64,000 bases of DNA from assembly GCF_954871325.1 (NCBI RefSeq), contig NC_088777.1, forward strand, positions 47,345,366 through 47,409,365, written 5' to 3'. This document shows, one piece after another, positions 53,863-64,000 of this stretch. Position 1 is the first letter of the stretch. Each line of letters begins with the position of its first letter. Made by a program: the position numbers and the translations under genes. The notes under the pieces were generated by a model. It was not told where the DNA came from and did no database searches. It saw only the letters and a program-made list of their open reading frames with translations. The DNA is from Gordionus sp. m RMFG-2023 (taxonomy: Eukaryota > Nematomorpha > Gordioida > Chordodea > Parachordodidae).

Positions 53863-55246
53863 TATATATATTTTATTATCTCTTCAAACCACAATTTTTA
53901 TACAAACGTCTTTATATTATATAAAAAACTATCATGTATTAATATATGAAATAAAGATTTTGGGAAAAATTTAAAAAATAACATGCATTATGGAATTGTA
54001 GTTTATATTGTACATTGTATCATTGAGTACATATGTTTTACTGTACAAGAGACTTAATGGCAGCTATTCAGAAATTGGTATAAATGATTTTTGAGTAAGC
54101 CTTTCTTTCATTAGACTTATTATTGATACCCATATTTTTTTTTGTTTTAAGGCTCATTGAAAAGTTTCATTTTATTTTGAAAAGAGACCATATTTTCCGC
54201 GTGAATAGATAGAACATTATCTGCGACTTTATATGATAAATGTTTAAAATAAATTTTTTTTTAAGGGCGTTCAATTCAAAAAAAAACATATATGAACCTT
54301 GGTAAAAATAAAAATTATTCAAAAAAAAAAGCTTTTTAAAAGGGAAATTTGTAAAAAAATATTTGATATTTAACATAATTTGAATATTATTACTATTACA
54401 TTTCGAAAAAATTTTTAGGTTTTAAGGATATAGTAATATATTTTATATATAATGTACAATATCTTCCTTTTTTTTAAAAAACGTGTCAAATATAAATGGT
54501 TTATCCTTGAAACACTTTTAAAAGCTTTAACTTTTAATTTTCCGAAGTCACCAATATTCAAAATTTATTTCATATTCGAAAGGAGAAAATAATGCAATAT
54601 TACTAATGAATTACCAATTTTTTTTTTATCTGTTCATTGTTTTTTAAGATCTGCTATATTTTGTATAAAATAAATATCTTTTTCTTGGCCGACAGATGAT
54701 ATAAGATGATATCGCAATTACTCCTCAAAAATAAAATATTAATAGTTTATATATAATAATCTAGGGATGTTATAATTTTGGATATTAGTATTGGCTATCA
54801 ATTTGCTATCACTGGGGTTGTTAAAATTGAAAATATTCGCCAATAGCAGTTAGAGGGCGAGGTAGATCGGCTTATTCTAAACCGGCCCTAAAAATTTTCT
54901 TTCGGTTTTTACCCGCTGTTACTTAATTTTTTATGAAGAAAAGCGACATAAATTTTCACAATTATGACTAAGTGAGTGTGGCTATTTTTTGTATTTTCGT
55001 ATATCGTGTAAATTTTTCTTTCTCATTATTTATTTTTTTAAGCAAAAGAATAAAATATATTCATTTGAGAGAAATGCTAAAGTGTTTGAGTAACAATTTT
55101 TTTAGGGAATATAATAAAAGATGCAAGAAAAATATAGTTTAATCCATGGGGATTCGGAATATCTAGATTTTAAATCATTTAATGAGAGCGATTTTTAAAT
55201 TACAGACCCGGGGTCTTTACATTTTAAATTTAACAAATACATTTAG
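53863..55246. other. AT-rich intergenic DNA
   Basis: 54840-54930 has a short GGCCC-type block (AACCGGCCCTAAAAATT). Otherwise nothing is recognised; open frames such as 54167-54376 on the - strand are lysine/phenylalanine-rich. Confidence 0.5.
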
Positions 55247-56490
55247 GGTTAAATATATTTTTAAAAATTTGGCCCAGCAAAAACAAATATACTTTATGAT
55301 ATATATATTTTAGTTATACTTTTCTTATAATTGATTTAGGTTTCTTCCTGAAATCAAAAATTATTTTGGTTAATGAAACAAGCTTAAAGACATCTATTTT
55401 CTCAGATCTAAATTTATTTAATCAAAATTCCCTTAAGGAAGTTGTCATATTAAATTAGTTTACACATTTAATGAATACAACTATATTTTTTTATTGTGAC
55501 CAGCAACAAGAGGTGAAATTTTTTTTAAAACAACATAATGACATAATATTTAAAAAAAATATTGTTTATGCAAAATAAAGCAGTGTTGTTTGTTTAAATA
55601 AATATATATAATAAGTAATAAAATTATTATTAATTCAAAATTATCATTGTCCTTTATTGAGAGTCTTATGCATCCAATCATTAAAAGCTTGATTTGTTTC
55701 TTTATAATATGGCAATTTTTTCATTTCTTCAATCCATGCATGAATTTTTGGATATTTTACAAAATCATATTTTAGCATCCATAAAAATGAAACAGTACAA
55801 AACATCGAAATGTCAGCTAGTGTCATTTGATCTCCTATAATATATTTTTATAATTATATGTAGTTACTATTAAAATTAATATTAACCTGCAATATATTTG
55901 CTGTGATTTAATAAGGATTCTAAATTATCTAAAGCATCATGCATGTCTTTTTCTCTTTCAGGAGTTGATGGTTTATTATGAAATACTTGGGGGTACTATA
56001 ATAAAATATGGGAAATATTATATAAAAGGTTAAACCGCATATTCTTTCAGAGCTGGGTAAAATTTTCCTATATCAAAATCAAATCTGCTATCAACTAATG
56101 CTCGTTTTTTAGCATCTTTTGGATACAAAGGGGTTTCACCACCATATTTATTAGCAAAATATTTCATAATTGCACGACTAGAAAAAGAAATTTACAACAA
56201 AAAATTGCATAAATACCTTTCCCATATAATAAATCCATTATCATCAATTGTAGGCACAGTATGGAAAGGATTTATCTTAATTATAATAAAAATTTATAAA
56301 TTAAATAATATTCTACTTTCAAAAATTCCGGTGTTTTATTTTCTCCTTTAAATAGATCAACATCAATAATCTCAATAGGTATATTTAAGGCCTTTGCAGT
56401 CATCCATATCGCTCTGCATGGTCCGCTTCCTTTCATAATATATAATTTTACAGGATGAGACATTTAAAATTTAGAGAAAAAAAAATTTCT
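55247..56490. repeat. tandem duplication unit containing GST copy 1
   Basis: Similar throughout to 62057-63272. Downstream similarity starts at GGGTTAAATATATTTTTAAA and includes GGTTTCTTCCT and AAGCAGTGTTGTTTGTTTAA. Upstream similarity fades just before the start codon. The two units lie in the same orientation about 6.8 kb apart. Confidence 0.85.
55644..56463 (-). CDS. glutathione S-transferase, delta/epsilon/theta-like, copy 1
   Basis: Five exons, 56463-56317, 56275-56217, 56177-56036, 55995-55887 and 55834-55644, all GT-AG, join to 215 codons plus stop, the usual length for cytosolic GSTs. The N-terminal thioredoxin-like domain has Ser13 in [10 protein letters not shown] (the catalytic Ser position in delta/epsilon/theta classes), the cis-Pro motif HTVP, and the glutathione-contacting Glu-Ser pair before RAI, which spans the second intron. 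The helical C-terminal domain contains [12 protein letters not shown], the N-capping-box motif. These enzymes conjugate glutathione to electrophiles and are often stress or xenobiotic responsive. Introns are only 39-51 bp. The ORF looks intact. Class assignment is by motif similarity only. Confidence 0.95.
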
Positions 56491-57129
56491 TACAAATTTT
56501 CAAAAAAATGTGCTTTATATCTGATATATTTGAGGTTATATTTCTCCCTGAGGAAATTAATAATTCTTTATTAACCCGAATAACGTATATAAAATGTATT
56601 TTTTTTGCTCCTTAAAGAATTTATATATTATTGTTTTTGTATTTTTATAAAATCATTTAGAAATATTTATATTCCTTTTTGATGGATGAAAATGGTTATC
56701 ATTATAATAAATATATGGTAATCATTATTAAAATGACAAAAAAGGTAATATGTGATAGAAAAAAAGAATACACTCGTATTTTTAAATACTTGCATATAAT
56801 TCCTTATAATAATAAAACTATTAGATTGATGGGGATAACTTATCTTTCCAAGCTTTCAACCCTATACAGGACTTTGGTCAAATAATATCTAATCTACATT
56901 TATATATATATAATCATTTATAGTTTTGTTTAACTGGCTCGTCCGCCAAAATTTTCTAAAAATATTAGCTTGGTTGGTTTTTATTTATTTTAAATTTGAC
57001 CGCCCACTGTAATGTATTAACTTTTACTAAATTGTATTCTGTTATTTTGGTTTATAGCTATAATTTATTGTAATAGATTAAATAAATAGACGATTTTGTA
57101 AAAGTATATAAGGATATATATTTTCTGTT
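56491..57129. other. intergenic DNA upstream of GST copy 1
   Basis: Probable promoter side of GST copy 1, but no motif can be supported. 56930-57020 repeats the CCCGCC-type block of 52875-52975. An open frame at 56679-56885 is incidental. Confidence 0.45.
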
Positions 57130-57518
57130 ATTTATTTAGGTCATGTTATTGACGAATTCGGAATTCACCCTACAGAAGGTAAGATTAATGTCATAAAGAA
57201 TTGTAAAACACCATCAAATGTTAATGAATTACGTTCGTTTGTTAGAATGGTGAATTATCATAAGTATAAAAAAATTACCATTCAATTTGTGCGCCTTTCA
57301 CATGTTAGTTGGTTTTGGTCAGCTCAAGTAAATGAAATATTTAATAAAGTTAAAATAATATTATCAAAAGAAGTTACAATAATTCCTTATTCAGCCGATT
57401 TTCCTGTCGTATTTTCTTATGACACTTCCTAAGATGGTCTATGAGCTTTTATTGCCCGCCAATTTCTTACTGGCCAGGAGAAACCTATTGCTTACGCATC
57501 GAGGACACTTTCGGGGCT

Positions 57519-58866
57519 CAGTGGCGTAGCTAGAATTGATCAATGGGGGGGGGGGGTAAATATTTTTAATATTTTGTGCTTTATGAGTGTCTAACCACTA
57601 TTGAAACCATCATTAATAAAATATTAATAAAAAAATTTTGGTGAAATTTATAATCAATAAGAGACTGAAAGCATTATTCTGAAAATTTGTTTAATCAATT
57701 AAATCCATTCGGTGAAGAAAAAATGCGCCCCACAAATCCCCCATTTTTTATGATCACTCGATATATCTTATTCTATGTTAAAAATAATTATTTTAATTAA
57801 ATTTTTGCATATATCTTATTGCAAATGCAATACTTTTATTAAAAAAAGAATAATATAAAAAATAATTAAATACTATGCCTAAGAATTCATTAAAATTAAG
57901 TTTTGCATGTAAAAATTTTATAACTATGAACATATTATAATAATATTACAGTTATATGATATTTATAGAGGTCTGCTTTTCTCTGAGGTTTGAAATTTAT
58001 CTAGAATCAAATTTTTATCTAGAATAATCTCCTTATAAATATTTAATATAGCTAATCCATTTAAACGGTTCCGGTGCTATTTCTTAAATAGATTTTTAAC
58101 CTTTTTAAAGTTGAAAAAGACCTTTCATGAGTTTAGGTACTAATCGGTAAAATAGCAAAATAAAAGGCAATGTTTTAATATTAAGCAGGGAATCTAAAGT
58201 GCAATTATACATGGAAAGGTGGAAGGTTCTGTCAAGATTTTTATACCAAATTTCGACATCACAAAGTAACTTATCATACTATCCTGATAAATCATCAGGA
58301 TACGGAAAAGGAAAATACTTTTTAAAATAATGTAACTAATAAATCTTTTATTTAATTGAAATAAGGAAAATAAAAATATTTATTTTATAAAAATCTACAA
58401 TCGTAGACGCATCAATATTTAAGCGATTGGGCAATTTAGAAACTACTCTAGGTTTAAAACTTTCAATCCCAAACATAATATACCTTTGCTTTCTCGTATA
58501 TTTCATGATCCATGCTGTTTTTTATTTAAAAATTATAAAAAAATAAATTAAAATTTTTAAAACTATCTAATTATTTCAACAATATAAATTTATTACTAAA
58601 TTATAAATATCTATTTTAACTATGCCATATAATATTTACAATATATCTTTATGATTATTTAATATTTTACATATAATTTTTAATATATATTTTTAAACCA
58701 AGTGATCATTTAAAATTAAAATTTCTTATCTGTTTTTTAAATATATTTCATTTTGATATCGTATATATTATTTTATTTCTAAATTGAAACCGTTTTTAAA
58801 TAAAATAATTCGTAATAAAAAAAATTCGGAGGTTATGGGGGGCGTCCCCCTTTGTCTACGCCACAG
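57519..58866. mobile_element. CAGTGGCGTAGC DNA element inside the Gypsy fossil
   Basis: Left end CAGTGGCGTAGCTAG with a poly-G run, right end GGGGGCGTCCCCC then TTTGTCTACGCCACAG. The flanks TCGGGGCT and CGGGGGT are a blurred 7-8 bp duplication. The ends match the CAGTGGCG elements elsewhere in the window and 48350-48366. No transposase was found inside. It interrupts the fossil and so is younger than that copy. Confidence 0.8.
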
Positions 58867-60330
58867 CGGGGGTAAAATGAATTGCGCCATCATTGATTGG
58901 GAGGCTTCGGCGATCATGTTCGCTACGAGATGTTTACATTTTATTTTGGTTACGGACCATAAGCCTTTAAAATATATAGGGTGATAAAAGAGACCTAAAT
59001 AAAATAACAAATAACCGTTTGATACGGTAGGAAAGGAAGCTTTTAAATACGACTATGAGATAATTCATAGTCCTGCGGTCTATCCCAAAGAAGTTACAAA
59101 AAAATTCGAAGATTAAATCAGAGAATTAGAAATTAATCTAAAGACTTATCCTACACTCGCAATAAAGACATAAGGGAAACGAGCAATGATATCAATCTGA
59201 AAGAGATAATAAAATTAATTAAAAATCATGAGTATATTGATAAAATATATAATTATTCAGAGATTTTAAAAATATTTAATTAAAGATAATATTTCGTTCG
59301 AATAAGGACTATTATTTTATAATTGATAGAATTGTTATTCCCGATATCTAAAGAAGGCGGTTTTGACTTTTATTCAACAGAGACATCCTGGGATAGTGGG
59401 GATAAAATCATTATGTAGATATTATGTGTTTTGACAAATCTTAATCGTGATGTTGAAGAGTTCATTAAAAGTTGCAAGAGTTGTCAGGAAGGAAGACCGG
59501 GAGCCAGAGAAGTGCCGTTATACAATTGGAATATTCCTATTTCACCTTGGGAACGAATACACATTGATTTGACAGGCCCCATATCTGGAATGTATTGTTT
59601 AATTTTCATAGACACTTTCACTAGATGGGTTCAAGTTGAAATTTTAACGCATATTAATCCGGCGAATGTAATAAATAATCTACGTAATTATCTCGCTAGA
59701 TTCGGGTTCCTAGTTACATTGTTTCAGATGACGGTACTCAGTTTGCTGGATCTGAATTCAAAACTTTTTTTTTAAAAAACATTTACTCAGATCAAATGGT
59801 TTGTTTAAGTATATACGTACGATAAAGACAATTTTCAATGCTGGAAGTAGATTGGGACTCCGCAGTTAAATTTTGTGAAGGTTTCAATTACTCACCGAAA
59901 TACTTAAATGCAACTACCGGTAATGCCGAAATGATGTTTGAAAGGCCGCTCAGGACGATGTTAGATCAATGGAAATTATCTATGAGGGAACGGACTGAAA
60001 ACTCATTATGGAAACAAAAATATTATAAAGATAGGAACGTTGAGCCCCGTGAATTTGAAGAAAAGCAAAATATTTGGGTAGAAAACGAAAGGACTAAGGA
60101 ATGGCATGAGGGGACAGTGGTTTAGCGGAAAAGTGCGGTAATGTATGAAATTGAGTCTGAGAGTCTTGTAAGCTCGCCGACCAACTGAGGAATGCTCATG
60201 TATAAGCTAATGAAATACCCAAGACAATGACTGAGGATTTGGACAATGCAGAATAATGGAAATACAACTTTAAAAAATGGAAACCCCCCATTACGTTATC
60301 ATGATGAATTCAATTTGTAGTGGGGAGAAC

Positions 60331-60986
60331 TGTAATGTATAGATATGGAAATGCATTTTACAATAAAACCTGTCTAATTTGGGCACTATTGGGAGCCCAG
60401 ATGTCCGACTTAGGCAATTGCACAATTTATGGAGACTTTATTTCCAATAGTACCCCGGCCTGGCTTAGACGGGTTCCGGGCCGGACCTTATTTTAAAAAT
60501 AATTTTGTTTCGGGCTGGATGTGGCTTAAATTTTTAATTATGTATATTCAATTTTGTGAAATTTAATTGATTTATAAAAAATTGTTGCAAGAAACAAGGC
60601 ACCAATAATTTTTCTTTGTAGAATATTTTTTTTACATTAAAAAATATTACATTTTTCTAAATTTAAATAAATTCGGACCGGGCTTTTCTGGAAAAAAAAA
60701 TTTGAGCGTAATAGGTTCGGACAAATATTTTAAAAAAATTCCGCGTCAGTCTTATAAAATTTAGGCAGATCACTAATAGTGTTTTGAATGGATTCAAAAT
60801 TTTGGTCAATTTAAGGATCAGCTCGAATTATCAATACCCCAGATTAGACAAGTTTTACTCTCTATATTGCTTGCTTCTCAAATCATCAATATGGGAGTTT
60901 AAAGAATAAATATATAGCCTACAATGATTATTATTTGATAAAGGTTTTATTCAAACCTCTATTGTCTTGCGTTCCATTTTTATTAC
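60331..60986 (+). repeat. Gypsy LTR with nested composite (fossil)
   Basis: Starts with TG just after the purine-rich tract that would prime plus-strand synthesis, and ends near ATTACA. It contains the pogo-like MITE (60361-60859), which itself contains the GGGCC-type MITE. The same arrangement occurs at 53229-53862. Limits are approximate at the right end. Confidence 0.6.
60361..60859. mobile_element. pogo-like MITE with nested GGGCC MITE, copy 2
   Basis: After TA: CAATAAAACCTGTCTAATTT; right end AGATTAGACAAGTTTTACTC. The inner GGGCC-type element (about 60453-60775) lies at the same internal position as in copy 1, between CAATAG and CTAATAG. Confidence 0.78.
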
Positions 60987-62056
60987 ATATATTTAACCCT
61001 GCACACCGGCGAAACTATTGGCGACTGACGCGATTTAAAAAATCTAATCGACGACCGATAACGCCCCGATTTTTAGACGTCGTTAACAAAAGCGGTTGTA
61101 AACAGGCGCAGTTATTAATTTTTATAACACATATTTTTTTAATTGTTTTTTTTAAAAAAAATTAAATAAAATATACACTAGATAGACTATATATATCTCG
61201 ACATATTTTTTTAAGAGAAAATTCATTATAAATCCAAAATCAATTTCGTAATATTCTAATTATCATGTATAAAAATAATTATATTTAAATTTTCGGGACA
61301 TGATGATCTCCTTGAATTCAATGTCAATCCAGAAGTAGTAAGAACTATTTCACTGGGTGTGCTAGTCGTCGGAATACAAAGAATTTTTAGGCTAGCCGGG
61401 AAATATTGGGAGTTTACTCTTTTTTCTCTTCAAAAATTTAAAAACATCTATATCTTGTTAATGTTGTTTCACAAGAAGAATGTGACTTCTTGTTCTAAGT
61501 CACCTAACGTGGAATCCTAATGTGATTTGTTGTATGTTTATTTGCCAATTTTGTAAAATAACGTGAATTTAATAATTCCTCTTGGGCCTCAATAACTATA
61601 TTTATTACTTGAATTTCATCATTCTCTATAAGTTTAAGATGTTTCATTATAAATTCCGAATCTCCAGATACCATATCCCAAGATGACATACATATTAAAT
61701 ATGTAGGAAATTTGTGTACCAAATACATAATAATTATATATAAATTTAATAATCTGCTGAATATATATTCATTTTCAGGTCCTTTGTCAGATAAAAATAT
61801 TAGTAAAATAGATAATATTGTCAAAAAGGAATTCAAAAATGTTCTAGATAGGAGGATGGCATTTTTACTACCAAAAATATTGCTATTACTAACTCATGGA
61901 TTCTAAATTGTGCTAATATGAAAGTTAAACAAAAATGTAGACTCTACAAATATTTTCAACAAAGAACTATTAATTCATAATTTAGGGCAACTTTCAAGTA
62001 CTTATCTACACAGTTCCATTGATTACTTATATCAGGAAAAAAATGATATATGACTT
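60987..62056. other. intergenic DNA with an unassigned open frame
   Basis: 60995-61110 is unusually rich in CG dinucleotides (ACCGGCGAAAC, GACGACCGATAACGCC) but no protein could be recognised on either strand. 61504-61836 on the - strand is a 110-codon frame with an acidic, helical-looking stretch (LIENDEIQVINIVIEAQEEL) before a basic end; it may be an exon but nothing confirms it. The rest is AT-rich. Confidence 0.4.
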
Positions 62057-63272
62057 GAGGGTTAAAAATATTTTTAAAAATTTGATCTGGCACAAACAAA
62101 TTTACTTTTCAAAATATATAAATTATTTGTACTTTTGTTAGAACTGATTAAGGTTTCTTCCTAGAATTAAAAAAATTCTGGTTAATGGAGCAAGCTAAAT
62201 TAAAAGAATACATTTAATTTATCAGGTCTAAATTTATTTAAACAAAATTCCCTTAAGGAAGTTCTAAAATACCATAAATAAATATAACTATAATTTTTTA
62301 TTATATCAGTAACAAGAGGTAATTTAAAAAAAATATATGACATAAATTTTATTAAAAAAATATTGTTATGAAAAATAAAGCAGTGTTGTTTGTTTAAATA
62401 AATATATATAAGCAATAAATTTATTAATTCAAAATTATCATTGCCCTTTATTGAAAGTCTTATGCATCCGATCATTAAAAGCTTGATTTGTTTCTTTATA
62501 ATATGGCAATTTTTTCATTTCTTCCATCCATGCATGAATTTTTGGATATTCTACAAAATCATATTTTAGCATCCATAAAAATGAAACAGTACAAAACATT
62601 GAAATGTCAGCTAGTGTCATTTGATCTCCTATAATATATTTTTATATTTAGATGTAATTACTAACAACCTGCAATATATTTGCTGTGATTTAATAAGTAT
62701 TCTAAATTATCTAAAGCATCTTGCATATCTTTTTCTCTTTCAGGATTTGATGGTTTATTTTGAAATACTTGAGGGTACTATAATAAATTATGGAAAATAT
62801 TATATAAAAAGTAAAAACCGCGTATTCTTTCAGAGCTGGGTAAAATTTCCCTATATCAAAATCTAATCTGCTATCAACTAAAGCTCGTTTTTTAGCATCT
62901 TTTGGATATAAAGGGGTTTCACCACCATATTTATTAGCAAAATATTTCATAATTGCACGACTAGAAAAAGAAATTTACAACAAAAATTTGCCTTAATACC
63001 TTTCCCAAATAATAAATCCATTATCATCAATTGTAGGCACAGTATGGAATGGATTCATCTTAATTTTAATAAAAAATTTATAAATTAAATAATATTCTAC
63101 CTTCAAAAATTCAGGTGTTTTATTTTCTCCTTTAAATAAATCAATACCAATAATCTCAATAGGTATATTTAAAGCATTTGCAGTCATCCATATAGCTCTG
63201 CATGGTCCACTTTCTTTCATAACATATAATTTTATAGGATGAGACATTTTAAAATTTAAGAAAAATTAATTT
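62057..63272. repeat. tandem duplication unit containing GST copy 2
   Basis: Partner of 55247-56490 in the same orientation. Non-coding parts have diverged more than the exons and contain small length differences, as expected for a duplication held by selection on the coding sequence. Confidence 0.85.
62438..63247 (-). CDS. glutathione S-transferase, delta/epsilon/theta-like, copy 2
   Basis: Exons 63247-63101, 63058-63000, 62960-62819, 62777-62669 and 62628-62438 have exactly the lengths of copy 1 (147, 59, 142, 109 and 191 bp) and join to 215 codons plus stop. About 16 residues differ from copy 1. Ser13 ([10 protein letters not shown]), HTVP and [12 protein letters not shown] are kept. Differences include Gly12 to Glu beside the catalytic Ser, Lys24 to Asn, Asp34 to Gly, and a Trp to Arg change near the C-terminus (FNDW to FNDR), which could alter the substrate pocket. 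Introns are 38-42 bp. No sign of inactivation. Both copies share the minus strand and probably arose by unequal crossing over. Confidence 0.95.
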
Positions 63273-63463
63273 CGTGGTAAGGCTGTCCTAAATTCATTCA
63301 TTCATTACCACGCCAGTGCAATTTCATCACCCACCAGGAATTGTAGCGTGCACCATGTATATTCACTAGTATATAGATCCTATACATGATGTATACCCGT
63401 TTTATTATAGTGGACGGTACCACTATGTAGTAAGCTAGCTTAGTAAAGAAGAGAGGAGTAAGC

Positions 63464-63927
63464 AGCGTCTACATGACAGGATTTGCCCTGGATGCAAACC
63501 CCCTTCAAAAACCTTTGCCTACCCCCCTAAAAAAATCCCCGCCGTCTTCGGCGGCGGTGTCTTTATATCATTATTTTCACCTATTTATTTATTGATACTC
63601 TTTTCAAAAATTTTTTAAAGGATAATAAATTAATCTATCTCTACTACCAACTATCGATATTTTGTGAATATAAAGAATTTATTTTTTAGATAAAAAATTA
63701 AATTAAAACCTCCATTATTTACAATGAATTAATTATTATGCCATTATGAGCTTGCTGAAATATCTAAACCTTTTAAATAGGATAGTTTATTTGGAAAACA
63801 ATGTGTATGATTGTTTGCAATATATAGATTTGGTCGATGAATTTTATTATAATAATACTATAATAAAAGTATTAATTTTTACAGCAATAAATTTTGTCCT
63901 ATTTCATCTCAAAATTTAATAGATAAC
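63464..63927. mobile_element. CAGCGTCTACATGA MITE, right end not seen
   Basis: Starts CAGCGTCTACATGACAGG and follows the 32470-32920 copy (GGATGCAAACCCCCTTCAAA, then TTTGTCCTATTTCATCTC and AAAATTTAATAGATAAC). Similarity stops near 63927 without the inverted end. A CGCCGTC/GGCGGCG hairpin near 63540-63556 is particular to this copy. Confidence 0.7.
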
Positions 63928-64000
63928 AGATTTAATCTAGAACGGTTATTAGGATGGTCGCACAGGATAAAAATTAGACAGAAAAAAGACACTTTATTAA

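Larger units (their letters stand above)
57130..60986 (+). mobile_element. Ty3/Gypsy retroelement fossil, 5'-incomplete
   Basis: Parts in order on the + strand: end of reverse transcriptase and connection (57130-57430), RNase H (57430-57518 and 58867-58980), integrase with zinc-binding and core regions (about 59370-59780), integrase C-terminal part (59838-60125), a purine-rich tract at 60318-60330, and an LTR from 60331 to about 60986. No 5' LTR, gag or protease is attached. It is old and clearly broken, with several interruptions, and one DNA element (57519-58866) is inserted in the RNase H region. The domain order reverse transcriptase, RNase H, integrase is that of Gypsy rather than Copia. 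Confidence 0.85.

Noticed and set aside
53229-60986. The LTR copy at 53.2 kb as the 5' LTR of the 57-61 kb Gypsy fossil
   Set aside because: The spacing would be plausible, but the intact GST copy 1 and its duplication unit lie between them, so they are more likely separate insertions.
60995-61110. A CpG-rich coding exon
   Set aside because: Both strands contain stops in most frames and no family could be recognised; it is noted only as unusual composition.
55644-63247. LANCL and GST as a glutathione gene cluster
   Set aside because: They are about 40 kb apart with unrelated genes and many transposons between; the shared cofactor is the only link.

Overview
The window is a strongly AT-rich piece of an animal nuclear genome: short GT-AG introns, scattered small exons and long transposon-filled gaps. 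The glutathione S-transferases resemble the delta/epsilon type best known from arthropods, so an arthropod is the most likely source; this is an inference from one family and no species is claimed.

Host genes. (1) 8.9-16.0 kb, + strand: a complete six-exon LanC-like (LANCL) gene whose exons join in frame to 446 codons, with the Cys/Cys-His zinc site intact. Its third intron has swollen to 5 kb by nested DNA transposons. (2) 19.9-29.0 kb (- strand) and 35.5-41.5 kb (+ strand): two head-to-head copies of an EGF-repeat gene, each module on its own phase-1 exon, forming a large, old inverted duplication. (3) 30.1-30.5 kb: one unrecognised exon-like reading frame between the two EGF genes. (4) 55.6-56.5 and 62.4-63.2 kb, both - strand: two intact five-exon GST genes of 215 aa, about 93% identical, from a tandem duplication.

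Mobile DNA makes up much of the rest. Non-autonomous hAT elements of several families dominate, many with readable 8-bp target-site duplications. There is one nearly whole hAT element with a multi-exon BED-finger transposase (11.4-14.3 kb), a 1-kb hAT derivative that keeps only the BED exon (5.6-6.6 kb), and hAT transposase debris at 49 kb. Pogo-like MITEs flanked by TA, a tRNA-derived SINE in two copies, and a 2.2-kb CAGTGGCG element with a younger element nested in it are also present. A Ty3/Gypsy fossil lies at 57.1-61.0 kb, interrupted by a DNA element; its LTR, and a second LTR copy at 53.2-53.9 kb, carry the same pogo-plus-hAT composite.

No CRISPR array, rRNA, free-standing tRNA gene or prokaryotic feature was seen. 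The most notable structures are the head-to-head EGF pair, the transposon nests whose order can be read from target-site duplications and an empty site, and the composite element apparently copied inside an LTR. The glutathione link between LANCL and the GSTs is functional only; nothing shows that they are co-regulated.
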